Shown in pieces: positions 1 to 6,363 of a stretch of DNA of 6,492 bases (position 1 is its first letter; the number at the start of each line of letters is the position of its first letter). This DNA is from Pseudomonadota bacterium (GTDB lineage: Bacteria > Desulfobacterota > JADFVX01): NCBI GenBank assembly GCA_015222555.1, contig JADFVM010000263.1:1-6492 (forward strand). Direction: 5' to 3'. The position numbers and the translations under genes were made by a program. The notes under the pieces are model-generated. The model searched no databases. It was not told where the DNA came from and was given only the letters and a program-made list of their open reading frames with translations.

Positions 1-1049
1 ATTATAAGGTCCAGCTTCTTTTCTTTTAGCTTTTTTGCGGTATTTTCAAGAACATTTTCAGACTCCGCCGCAAAGCCGACCATGAGCCTGGCCTTTTTCC
101 CCTTTCCCAGTTCTGCCAGAATATCTGGTGCTTTTGAGAGTTCCAGCGTCATTGTGGAGGCGTCTCCCTTTTTGATTTTTTCTTTGGAAAGCTTGGCTGG
201 CTTGAAGTCAGCAACGGCGGCGGCCATAATAAGAGCATGAGAGCCGTCTACTTCTGCCATCACAGCCTTATGCATCTCTTCGGCACTTCTTACATTTATA
301 CAGGTCAGGCCTTCAGGCCTCTCCAGGGAAACAGGTCCTGAAATGAGCGTTACCTCTGCGCCACGTCTTGCCGCCTCCCGGGCGATGGCATAACCCATCT
401 TGCCCGAGGATCTGTTGCTGATGAAGCGGACAGGATCGACATCTTCCATCGTCGGACCCGCCGTAATGAGGATTTTTTTGTCCTTCAGGTCTTTTTCATA
501 ACTCAGGGAAATGATCTCTTCCAGAATGACTGCCGGTTCAGACATCCTTCCAATATCTTCGTACCCGCAGGCAAGTTCGCCCGATGCGGGCCCGACAAAA
601 TTGAAGCCATGAGTTTTCAAGCGACTGATGTTTCCCTGGACAACAGAATTCTTATACATTTTGGAGTTCATCGCCGGGGCGATGAGAAAAGGCTTGTCAA
701 AAGCGAGGGCAAGGGTGGACAGCGCGTCATCACCGATGCCTGATGCCAGTTTTCCGATCATGTTTGCCGTGGCAGGCGCGATGATAAAGATATCCGCCCA
801 GTCAGTGTGTTCGATATGGTCAATGCCGGAGGAACTATCAGCGGTAAAAACGTCTGTCACCACGTCGTGGCCCGATAAGGTCCTGAAGGTGAGGGGGACA
901 ACGAACTTTGCGGCATTTGAGGTCATAATGACGCGCACCTCGGCGCCCTCCTTAATAAGTAGCCTTAAGAGTTCTGCCGATTTATAGGCAGCGATCCCGC
1001 CTGTCACGCCAAGTAGAATTTTTTTTCCCTCAAGGAAGTTCGTCACCAT
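1..1049 (-). CDS. coaBC: Bifunctional phosphopantothenoylcysteine decarboxylase / phosphopantothenate-cysteine ligase CoaBC (3' end cut by window edge)
   Basis: Cytoplasmic enzyme of coenzyme A synthesis. The CoaB half joins 4'-phosphopantothenate to cysteine using CTP, and the CoaC half decarboxylates the product with FMN to 4'-phosphopantetheine. Translating the minus strand from ATG at 1049 gives 349 residues with no stop before the edge. The CoaC flavoprotein half (about 1-185) has GVTGGIAAYK near residue 14, the active-site His in IDHIEHTDWAD (H78), the PAMN motif in APAMNSKMY (N128) and the substrate-clamp stretch GELACGYEDIGRM (C161). The CoaB half (from about 190) has ITAGPTMEDVDPVRF, the dimer/acyl-CMP motif SNRSSGKMG (N212), AAAVADFKP (about 277-284) and GFAAE. 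The family is usually about 400 residues, so roughly 50 are missing off the left edge. The start overlaps the stop of the upstream [2Fe-2S] gene by 7 bases (ATGGTGA), and a GAGGGA at 1061-1066 lies 11 bases upstream. It is the last visible gene of a three-gene operon. Confidence 0.96.
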   Translation of the reverse strand, partial: MVTNFLEGKKILLGVTGGIAAYKSAELLRLLIKEGAEVRVIMTSNAAKFVVPLTFRTLSGHDVVTDVFTADSSSGIDHIEHTDWADIFIIAPATANMIGKLASGIGDDALSTLALAFDKPFLIAPAMNSKMYKNSVVQGNISRLKTHGFNFVGPASGELACGYEDIGRMSEPAVILEEIISLSYEKDLKDKKILITAGPTMEDVDPVRFISNRSSGKMGYAIAREAARRGAEVTLISGPVSLERPEGLTCINVRSAEEMHKAVMAEVDGSHALIMAAAVADFKPAKLSKEKIKKGDASTMTLELSKAPDILAELGKGKKARLMVGFAAESENVLENTAKKLKEKKLDLI

Positions 1050-1336
1050 CGTAGTCTTATTCCCTCAGGCATCTGGGTAATCACCATGCCGTCAAAGGTC
1101 TTTTGCTGACATGCCAGCGCCCTTTTTATCTCTTTATTTTTATCATCAGTATAGGCAAAGAGGCAGTTTTCACATTCCTGGTTCCAGCAGAGTTTGGCGT
1201 GGGTGAGATTTAATCCCACATATTGAAAGGCCCTTAAAATGCTATTGTTTTCCGGCACCTGAAATTCCTCATCTTCTATTTTAATACTGACGAGCCTGTC
1301 GTATGGCTCAAAGAGGTCGGGATTAATGTTTTCCAT
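1043..1336 (-). CDS. Small [2Fe-2S] ferredoxin-like protein
   Basis: A 97-residue protein with a plant-type [2Fe-2S] ferredoxin fold, probably a cytoplasmic electron carrier or an accessory of unknown partner. The beta-strand opening VSIKIEDEEFQVPEN (about 16-30) and the helix SILRAFQYVGLNL match the start of this fold as found in ferredoxins and in the N-terminus of NuoG or formate dehydrogenase. Four cysteines sit at 50, 55, 58 and 76, giving C-x4-C-x2-C-x17-C. The first three have ferredoxin spacing, but the last interval is shorter than the roughly 29 residues of classic plant ferredoxins. GMVITQMPEGI near the C-terminus resembles the ACxxP...GMVV end of NuoG-like domains. There is no signal peptide or membrane segment. 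The start (ATG 1336-1334) shares one base with the stop of the upstream hydrolase (TGATG), and GGAG at 1342-1345 lies five bases before it. Its stop overlaps coaBC. Fold assignment is firm; the biological role is unknown. Confidence 0.85.
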   Translation of the reverse strand: MENINPDLFEPYDRLVSIKIEDEEFQVPENNSILRAFQYVGLNLTHAKLCWNQECENCLFAYTDDKNKEIKRALACQQKTFDGMVITQMPEGIRLRW

Positions 1337-1977
1337 CAGAACTCCATGGAAAAAGAGCCTGTGGTGAAGAAGGGATTGCTCTCCTTTTCATGACCTATTG
1401 TGCTGGTGGGGCCGTGACCTGGATAGATTGTTATCTCATCGTCGAGTGTGAAGATACGTGTACGAACAGAGTTGAGAAGCTCCTCATGAACACCGCCGGG
1501 CAGATCAGTCCGCCCGATAGAGCCGGCAAATAAAGTGTCACCCGTAATGAGTATGCCATCAATGAGCAGTGATACGCCACCTGGTGAATGGCCCGGTGTA
1601 TGAATGACTTTAATGGTCAGATCTCCTGATTCGATGGTGTCTCCGTCATTGAGAAGGTTATCCGGCTCCGGTGACGGTTCTGCTCTGAGCCCAAAGCGGG
1701 CTGCAGCCGTATCGGCATGTTTTAAAAATTCTACGTCTCCCTCATGAATAAGCAATGGAGCGCCTGTTTGTTCTTTCAATATGCCGTTCCCGCCGATGTG
1801 ATCAAAATGGCCGTGTGTATCGATGATGTGAGTCACCTTAAACCCCTCTTTTGCAACCTCTTCCAGGATGCGATTGCCTTCATCACCGGGATCGATTACA
1901 ATACCGGAACCCTTCTCGTCATGGACAAGATAACAGTTTACGGCCAGTGGGCCTACTTCCAGTGTTTTTATCTTCAT
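1336..1977 (-). CDS. Metallo-beta-lactamase-fold hydrolase, glyoxalase II-like (GloB/YcbL type)
   Basis: A 213-residue soluble metal-dependent hydrolase of the glyoxalase II branch of the metallo-beta-lactamase superfamily. Such enzymes hydrolyse thioesters, typically hydroxyacylglutathione or a related thiol adduct; the true substrate cannot be read from sequence. The di-metal site is complete: THGHFDH (H55, H57, D59, H60), H130 in HTPGHSPGG, D147 in ITGDTLFAGSIGRTD, and H188 in YPGHGP. It lacks the C-terminal substrate-binding domain of classical GloB (about 250 residues), so it is closer to the short YcbL-type members. The start MKIKTLEVGPLAVNCYLV is the usual family start. It has only a weak AGGA two bases upstream, and no other start codon exists before an in-frame stop. 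It is the first gene of the minus-strand operon, translationally coupled to the [2Fe-2S] protein. Its promoter must lie in the 279-base divergent spacer, but I see no convincing -35/-10 pair there. Confidence 0.93.
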   Translation of the reverse strand: MKIKTLEVGPLAVNCYLVHDEKGSGIVIDPGDEGNRILEEVAKEGFKVTHIIDTHGHFDHIGGNGILKEQTGAPLLIHEGDVEFLKHADTAAARFGLRAEPSPEPDNLLNDGDTIESGDLTIKVIHTPGHSPGGVSLLIDGILITGDTLFAGSIGRTDLPGGVHEELLNSVRTRIFTLDDEITIYPGHGPTSTIGHEKESNPFFTTGSFSMEF

Positions 1978-2036
1978 CGTCCTAGAATAACACAGAAAAA
2001 CGTAGAGCTACAAGATGAAAGGAGGCATGGCCGATA

Positions 2037-2046
2037 CTGTGCACAG
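2037..2046. repeat. Perfect 10-bp palindrome in the divergent spacer
   Basis: CTGTGCACAG is a perfect palindrome. It lies about 107 bases upstream of the -24 element of the candidate nirB promoter, a distance typical of enhancer-binding activators of sigma-54, and about 60 bases upstream of the divergent hydrolase gene. It does not match the NtrC consensus (TGCACC-N5-GGTGCA) well, and a 10-bp palindrome can occur by chance. Recorded as a possible activator site only. Confidence 0.2.
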
Positions 2047-2150
2047 AAAAGGTTCACTAAGTTGCTGCGGCTGCCTAAAAAATAGGCATAAAAGAGATCT
2101 GCTTTTGATCTTTAGAAGCTAATTGTCAACAAATACAGGTGGTTACATGT

Positions 2151-2167
2151 TTGGCACACCATGTGCT
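2151..2167 (+). promoter_or_regulatory. Candidate sigma-54 (-24/-12) promoter of nirB
   Basis: The sequence TTGGCAC-ACCAT-GTGCT matches the RpoN consensus TGGCAC-N5-TTGCW at all but one of the fixed bases. The invariant GG (2153-2154) and GC (2165-2166) are exactly 12 bases apart, as required. Transcription would start near 2178, leaving a leader of about 79 bases before the nirB ATG. Sigma-54 control by NtrC-like activators is common for nitrogen assimilation genes, so the match in front of a nitrite reductase is meaningful. No clear upstream activator site pair was identified. Confidence 0.7.
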
Positions 2168-2243
2168 CTATATATTGATGAGATATGAAGTTGGGTTTGC
2201 TCTACAGATAAAAGAAAAAGCAAAACAAATAAAAAGATATTCC

Positions 2244-2248
2244 GGAGG
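2244..2248 (+). promoter_or_regulatory. Strong ribosome binding site of nirB
   Basis: GGAGG lies eight bases before the ATG at 2257 and is the best Shine-Dalgarno sequence in the window. It fixes the nirB start, since the protein begins a few residues before the FAD-binding strand LVVIGNGMAG, as in other NirB proteins. Confidence 0.85.
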
Positions 2249-2256
2249 TTTTAAAA

Positions 2257-4650
2257 ATGAGTTCTCAAGGTAAACAGGAACTTGTTGTCATAGGTAATGG
2301 AATGGCCGGTGTCTCTGCTGTAGAAGAGATATTAAGGCTTGATCCTCATCGATACAACATAACCATCTTTGGCAAGGAGAAACTGCCAAATTATAACAGG
2401 GTCCTTCTCGGTGATATCCTCACTGAAAAGAAGGATCTCAAAGAGATTACCCTTAATGATTTCGACTGGTATGAGAAAAACGGAATCACTCTCCATACGG
2501 GAAACGGCGTAAAAGAGATTAACAGGGGCAAGCGGATTGTCGTTGCAGATAACGGAGAAGAGATCCGTTATGACAAACTCTTGCTGGCAACAGGTTCACT
2601 CCCCTTTGTGCCTCCCATCCCCGGCACAGATAAAGAAGGTGTCATCGCTTTTAGAAATGTTAAAGACTGTGAAAAGATCAGCGAAGCCTCAAAAAAGGCA
2701 AAGAAGGCCACAGTCATCGGTGGCGGTGTGCTTGGCCTGGAGGCGGCCCATGGGCTGCATACCCTTGGTTTTGAAGTCACCGTTGTTCATCTCATGGATA
2801 GGCTCATGGAGAGGAACCTTGATCCTGTTGCCGCCACTTATTTGAAGGAAGATCTTGAAAAGATGGGCATGACCGTCCTCCTTGGAAAAGCAACGACAGA
2901 GGTCCTGGGCAAGAAGAAAGTCACAGGCCTCAAGTTTAAAGACGGAAGCAGTATTAAGACAGATCTGGTAATCATGGGGGCGGGAATAAAGCCCAATGCT
3001 GATCTGGCCAGGGAGTCAGGCATTTACTGCGAGCGGGGTATTGTTGTCAGCGATGCCATGCAGACCTATGATCCGGCTATCTATGCCATCGGTGAATGTG
3101 TTCAGCACAGGGGGCAAACCTTTGGGCTTGTGGCCCAGGTCTTTGAACATGGACGCATACTGGCAAACCATCTGGCCGGCGATGGTCGACTTTCTTTCAA
3201 AAACAGCTCCACATCGCTGAAATTAAAGATCCCCGGTATTGAACTCTATTCTGCCGGTACCATTCATGAGGATACAAACGTAGAAACGCTGGAGTTCCAT
3301 GATAGAGGTCGCCGTGAATATAAAAGACTTTATTTAAATAAAGACAGGATTGACGGCCTTGTGATGTACGGTGATGTGGCTGACGGTTCACAGCTTTTTC
3401 AATCTCTTATTGACGGTGAGGATATCTCGGAAAAAAGACGTTACATCCTCCTTGGTGAAGGGCCGACCCGTAAGGGGGGCTCTCTTGAGGCCATGCCCGA
3501 TTCAACCATTGTCTGCGGTTGTAACGGTGTAACGAAAGGAACGATTGTCAATGCCATAAAAACTCAAGGGCTCTTTACCTTAGACGAGGTAAAAGACGCC
3601 ACTAAGGCCTCCGCTTCCTGCGGCGGCTGTTCCGGCATGGTGGAGCAGATATTGTCATCCGTTCTGGGGGCAAGTTTTCAGGGTGAACAAAAAGCCAAAA
3701 GTCTTTGCCCCTGTACAAAATATACAAGAGACGACGTACTTAAAAATATCAGGGAGAGACACCTCACGTCAGTGGCCGACGTGATGGATACTCTGGGCTG
3801 GGAGACGGTGGGTTGTGACAAGTGCCGGCCTGCCATTAATTATTACGTTTCCATCGTCTGGCCAAAGGAGCATCATGATGATCCTACTTCAAGATTGGTC
3901 AATGAACGGGTCCATGCCAACATCCAGAAAAATGGTACCTTCTCAGTTATTCCGAGAATGTATGGAGGCATGACAACACCGAAAGATCTGATGAAAATTG
4001 CCGAAGTGGCAACAAAATATGATGTTCCTCTCGTAAAGGTGACAGGCGGTCAACGTATCGATCTGCTGGGCATAGAAAAGGATAAATTGACAGACGTCTG
4101 GAAGGACCTCGACATGCCCTCCGGCTACGCCTATGGCAAGGCCTTGAGAACGGTTAAAACCTGTGTGGGATCAAAGTTCTGCCGTTACGGGACGCAGGAT
4201 TCCCTCAATGTGGGTGCTGAGATGGAAAAACAACTGGAAGGTCTCTGGATGCCCGCCAAGGTCAAGCTTGGCATTAATGGGTGTCCCCGAAACTGTGCAG
4301 AGGCTTTTGTTAAGGATGTGGGTATCATCGGTGTGACTGGTGGTTGGGAGATTTATGTTGGCGGTGCCGCCGGGATCAGTCTGAGAGGCGCCGATCTGCT
4401 CTGTACTGTTGAGACAGATGAGGATCTCATGGAAATCGTAAGCGCTTTTATTCAGTATTACCGGGAAGAGGCGCATTATGGTGAGCGGTCATCAAAATTC
4501 ATGGAACGTGTCGGTCTTGAAAAGGTGAAGAATCTCATTGTCAATGATCTTGACATGAGGAAGGAACTTGTCGAACGTATTAATGTTACATTAAGTCTTG
4601 TGAAAGATCCCTGGAAGGAGAAGATTGGAGAGGCGAGTGCCGCTGCCTAG
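2257..4650 (+). CDS. nirB: Nitrite reductase [NAD(P)H] large subunit NirB
   Basis: Cytoplasmic siroheme enzyme that reduces nitrite to ammonium by six electrons from NAD(P)H. The 797 residues match the usual length (about 790-850). Domains in order: FAD-binding Rossmann (VVIGNGMAG, 10-18) with NYNRVLL, and the NAD-binding Rossmann (VIGGGVLGLEAA, 153-164). Next come the second FAD contact YAIGECVQH and the NirB-type linker domain (about 320-400). Two BFD-like [2Fe-2S] modules follow, with cysteines 420/422/455/458 and 484/486/520/523. Last is the sulfite/nitrite reductase half-domain (about 550-700), containing VKVTGGQRIDLLGI and the siroheme-[4Fe-4S] ligands C636/C642 (TCVGSKFC) and C676/C680 (GCPRNC). 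All cofactor motifs are intact, so the protein should be active. It is a single gene behind a candidate sigma-54 promoter, suggesting an assimilatory, nitrogen-regulated role. The Rieske-like small subunit NirD, often encoded next to it, is absent, and no nitrate reductase or transporter is visible. Confidence 0.97.
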   Translation: MSSQGKQELVVIGNGMAGVSAVEEILRLDPHRYNITIFGKEKLPNYNRVLLGDILTEKKDLKEITLNDFDWYEKNGITLHTGNGVKEINRGKRIVVADNGEEIRYDKLLLATGSLPFVPPIPGTDKEGVIAFRNVKDCEKISEASKKAKKATVIGGGVLGLEAAHGLHTLGFEVTVVHLMDRLMERNLDPVAATYLKEDLEKMGMTVLLGKATTEVLGKKKVTGLKFKDGSSIKTDLVIMGAGIKPNADLARESGIYCERGIVVSDAMQTYDPAIYAIGECVQHRGQTFGLVAQVFEHGRILANHLAGDGRLSFKNSSTSLKLKIPGIELYSAGTIHEDTNVETLEFHDRGRREYKRLYLNKDRIDGLVMYGDVADGSQLFQSLIDGEDISEKRRYILLGEGPTRKGGSLEAMPDSTIVCGCNGVTKGTIVNAIKTQGLFTLDEVKDATKASASCGGCSGMVEQILSSVLGASFQGEQKAKSLCPCTKYTRDDVLKNIRERHLTSVADVMDTLGWETVGCDKCRPAINYYVSIVWPKEHHDDPTSRLVNERVHANIQKNGTFSVIPRMYGGMTTPKDLMKIAEVATKYDVPLVKVTGGQRIDLLGIEKDKLTDVWKDLDMPSGYAYGKALRTVKTCVGSKFCRYGTQDSLNVGAEMEKQLEGLWMPAKVKLGINGCPRNCAEAFVKDVGIIGVTGGWEIYVGGAAGISLRGADLLCTVETDEDLMEIVSAFIQYYREEAHYGERSSKFMERVGLEKVKNLIVNDLDMRKELVERINVTLSLVKDPWKEKIGEASAAA

Positions 4651-4700
4651 GAATGCTTAGGTCGGGGAGGCTTGGGGTGACGCGCTTGAGTACGATAATT

Positions 4701-4736
4701 ACCGGATTATTGGAGTTAAACGGAAAAATTTCCGGT
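4701..4736. terminator. Inverted repeats between convergent nirB and ankyrin gene; possible weak bidirectional terminator
   Basis: ACCGGA (4701-4706) pairs with TCCGGT (4731-4736). The pairing extends to flanking AATT on both sides with one bulged G. A competing smaller hairpin CGGAAA-AA-TTTCCG lies at 4721-4734. The position, 50 bases after the nirB stop and 38 bases past the ankyrin gene stop, suits a terminator shared by convergent genes. Neither side has a clean run of T after the stem, so termination is not assured. Confidence 0.3.
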
Positions 4737-4773
4737 GAATTTATTAGTTAGAAAATCGCTATAAGTTAATAAG

Positions 4774-5490
4774 TTAACTCCGTTCCCAACTTCCCGTCCG
4801 GATCTGTGCAGGAGGTTGGGGCCTCCCCGCGTTTCCACCGTAACCCGAGCTGCACCTAAGTGAGTCCGAAAATTTTCCCCCTGACTTTTTCTGTCTCGTT
4901 ACTGTGTTCTTAAGCATTTCGAGGATTTCTTGCCGATCTTTGGGCTTGACACGTCTGGCACCAGGGTACCGCCTTAAGTAATCATCGTTATACATCAAAA
5001 GCCACTTTTCTACTGCCCGTATCAAGGCTGCGTCAACCTTCGCTTCATGCTTTAGGAGGAGTCTTACTGCCGCAACGTTCCCCCAAGATATTGCTTCTCG
5101 AAGCGGCGCATATGGCTCACAACAATAGTCCGATGGCCATGCTGCCTGCTTGCCTGTCAAGTCATTAACATTTGCGCCGCTGAGAATGAGGAGTTTAAGT
5201 ATTTGTTCACGACCTGGTTCGAAAGCGAACCACAGAGGAGTGCTGCTCCTATGGTGCCGTTCCAAATCCTTGTTGTATTCCGGTATATTAGAGGTGTTTG
5301 GGTTAGCGCCGTTATAGAGAAGCATCTTTACACACTTCACACGTCCTTCTATTACTGCGTAATGCAAGGCTGTGTAGCCCCTCTCATCGCACGCATCAAG
5401 TGAACCAATGGAACGGCGTATCGCTCGTTTGAGAGCTTTGTGGTCATTGAGTCTGACTGCTTCATGAAGCGTCATCTTTTGGAATAGCAT
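4774..5490 (-). CDS. Ankyrin-repeat protein
   Basis: A 238-residue protein made mostly of ankyrin repeats, a protein-binding scaffold; the partner is unknown. Four repeats can be seen: about 7-36 (TLHEAVRLNDHKALKRAI), 38-67 (GYTALHYAVIEGRVKCVKML, then GANPN), 83-112 (STPLWFAFEPGREQILKLL, then GANVN) and 128-153 (APLREAISWGNVAAVRLLL). A helical stretch to about 195 follows. The final part (about 200-238) is basic, low in structure and unlike ankyrin repeats; it is encoded by G+C-rich DNA with strong inverted repeats and may be an acquired tail. There is no signal peptide or membrane segment, so it is probably cytoplasmic. AAGGA nine bases before ATG 5490 supports this start over the internal ATG at codon 6, which has no ribosome site. 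It is a single gene, convergent with nirB, with no linked operon partner. Bacterial ankyrin genes of this type are often accessory and sporadically distributed. Confidence 0.85.
   Translation of the reverse strand: MLFQKMTLHEAVRLNDHKALKRAIRRSIGSLDACDERGYTALHYAVIEGRVKCVKMLLYNGANPNTSNIPEYNKDLERHHRSSTPLWFAFEPGREQILKLLILSGANVNDLTGKQAAWPSDYCCEPYAPLREAISWGNVAAVRLLLKHEAKVDAALIRAVEKWLLMYNDDYLRRYPGARRVKPKDRQEILEMLKNTVTRQKKSGGKFSDSLRCSSGYGGNAGRPQPPAQIRTGSWERS
4786..4858. repeat. G+C-rich structured stretch at the 3' end of the ankyrin gene; possible group II intron end remnant
   Basis: Read on the plus strand, CGTCCGGATCTGTGCAGGAGG (split here as CGTCCGGATC then TGTGCAGGAGG) resembles the 3' strand of domain V and the start of domain VI of bacterial group II introns. 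The 5' strand of domain V is missing, so no working intron is present. Nested inverted repeats are visible: GGAGG (4811-4815) with CCTCC (4822-4826), and GTGCAG (4806-4811) with CTGCAC (4850-4855). The intron reading rests on remembered similarity only. Confidence 0.25.
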
Positions 5491-5859
5491 AGCAGGAAGT
5501 CCTTATGTTTTTATTTTAGGCTCTTTTTAACGAGTTAGCATGTAGTTTTCATCAACAATAACAGAGAGGAATCCTCTTTTGCATTTACACGTTGGAATTT
5601 ACTTTCTAAGTGGAAATATTGAATGTGAGGAATATTCTGAAAGACCACATTGCAGAGAATTCTCTTTCCATATACTCAAACTATAGCATCTATTTTTAAG
5701 CTTGCAAGTTTTCACAAATATTTTCTTGACTACTGCCTTAGAAGAGGAAGAAGTGTTGAGGAGTTCATCTAAATAACAACGAATTTCTGAATCGGATAAT
5801 TTAACAAGTATTAAAAGAAAGTAATGATTCAGCGTTTCATTATCCCAAACCAGATATTA
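5491..5859. other. A+T-rich stretch without a supportable gene; two small palindromes
   Basis: No known gene or RNA was recognised in these 369 bases. On the minus strand a frame stays open from just after the HEPN remnant's double stop (about 5866) to TAA at 5599-5601, about 85 codons containing LSDSEIRCYLDELL. It has no ATG start, no ribosome site and no recognised similarity, so I do not call it a gene; it could be more decayed coding sequence. Two related palindromes, AGAGGA-A-TCCTCT (5565-5577) and AGAGAATTCTCT (5654-5665), lie 75 and 164 bases upstream of the ankyrin gene and could be operator sites. No good -35/-10 pair for the ankyrin gene was found. Confidence 0.5.
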
Positions 5860-6301
5860 TTACTGTTCAAAAAACAGGTTGTCCAATTTTCCCTCGGTCT
5901 TCAATTCCCCAGACTTTGTATATGTGTTTACAGAGAAATTCTGCTTGTCATTAATCCACAACTTCACTGATTTGCGTAATAAATTCTCTAAGTTACTAAT
6001 CTTGTCCTCATTCAATTCATATTTATTGCCATGTATAATATTGCTTCGTACCTTGTACATTTCTTTAATAAAAGTGCACAACTTTTTATTTCAGATGGAA
6101 CAGAAGCTTGTAAATATGCAACCCGAAGGGAAAGCCTAAATGATAGTTCTTGGTTACCCTCCGGGAGGTTAAAGTGCTTCTAGCCCAATCATATCATCTA
6201 TAAGTCGATCCTCAAATCCTTTTCTTTCAACGCCATCAGATAACCGTCTTCGTGCAACTATAAATCTATAGATCAGTTTGATTTAGATTAATTGGTGTAG
6301 T
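5860..6301 (-). pseudogene. Decayed Apea-like HEPN domain gene, at least three frame breaks
   Basis: Stitching three minus-strand frames gives a continuous Apea-like HEPN domain, a fold typical of RNases in toxin and antiviral systems. Segment one (about 6282-6172) reads RFIVARRRLSDG and then FEDRLIDDMIGLEAL. Segment two (about 6173-6083) reads FNLPEGNQELSFRLSLRVAY and then LQASVPSEIK. Segment three (6081-5860) reads CTFIKEMYKVRSNIIHGNKY, through SNLENLLRKSVKLWIND, to the stop. The HEPN motif R-x4-H is present in RSNIIHG. A break at about 6169-6174 hits TAA. A second at 6083-6089 lies in a run of five A; one extra A would restore the frame. A possible fourth scrap, TPINLNQTDL (about 6298-6269), suggests a further break near 6270-6285. 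The N-terminal part of a usual protein of this family is not found upstream. The only intact piece is a 73-codon frame opening at TTG with a stop just before it and no ribosome site. Family assignment is from recognised pattern; decay is seen directly. Confidence 0.75.
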
Positions 6302-6363
6302 GCCTTTCCTCATCTCAATCTATAAGTACCTCATCTATATCATAAAAACAAATAATTATGTGC

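Noticed and set aside
628..987. Open frame of 119 codons on the plus strand
   Set aside because: It lies wholly antisense inside coaBC, whose motifs are unmistakable, and has no recognisable similarity.
1744..2085. Open frame of 113 codons on the plus strand
   Set aside because: It is mostly antisense to the metallo-hydrolase gene and runs into the spacer with no ribosome site or known motif.
2073..2087. GCCTA-AAAAA-TAGGC hairpin in the divergent spacer as a terminator
   Set aside because: The stem is only five pairs, no T-run follows, and no gene ends there.
2023..2118. Small plus-strand frame MADTVHRKGSLSCCGC... preceded by AAAGGAGG
   Set aside because: The Shine-Dalgarno-like sequence is only one base from the ATG, there is no recognised product, and it lies upstream of the sigma-54 promoter.
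2185..2211. Eight-codon frame in the nirB leader (MKLGLLYR) as a possible leader peptide
   Set aside because: It has no ribosome site, and no attenuator-like hairpins follow it before the nirB start.
4654..4752. Short plus-strand frame right after nirB, considered as a nirD remnant
   Set aside because: The 32 residues (MLRSGRLGVTRL...) show no Rieske features and there is no ribosome site.
4710..4781. Possible integron attC-like site built from GTTAAAC and GTTAAC cores after nirB
   Set aside because: The paired RYYYAAC/GTTRRRY core boxes in correct order and spacing are not present, and no integrase is visible.
5879..6139. Open frame of 86 codons on the plus strand
   Set aside because: It is antisense to the HEPN remnant, which explains the sequence better through clear family signatures.
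6196..6327. Repeated ATCTATAAGT (6196-6205 and 6318-6327) as a direct repeat or CRISPR-like unit
   Set aside because: Only two exact copies of ten A+T-rich bases, no regular spacing; likely chance.
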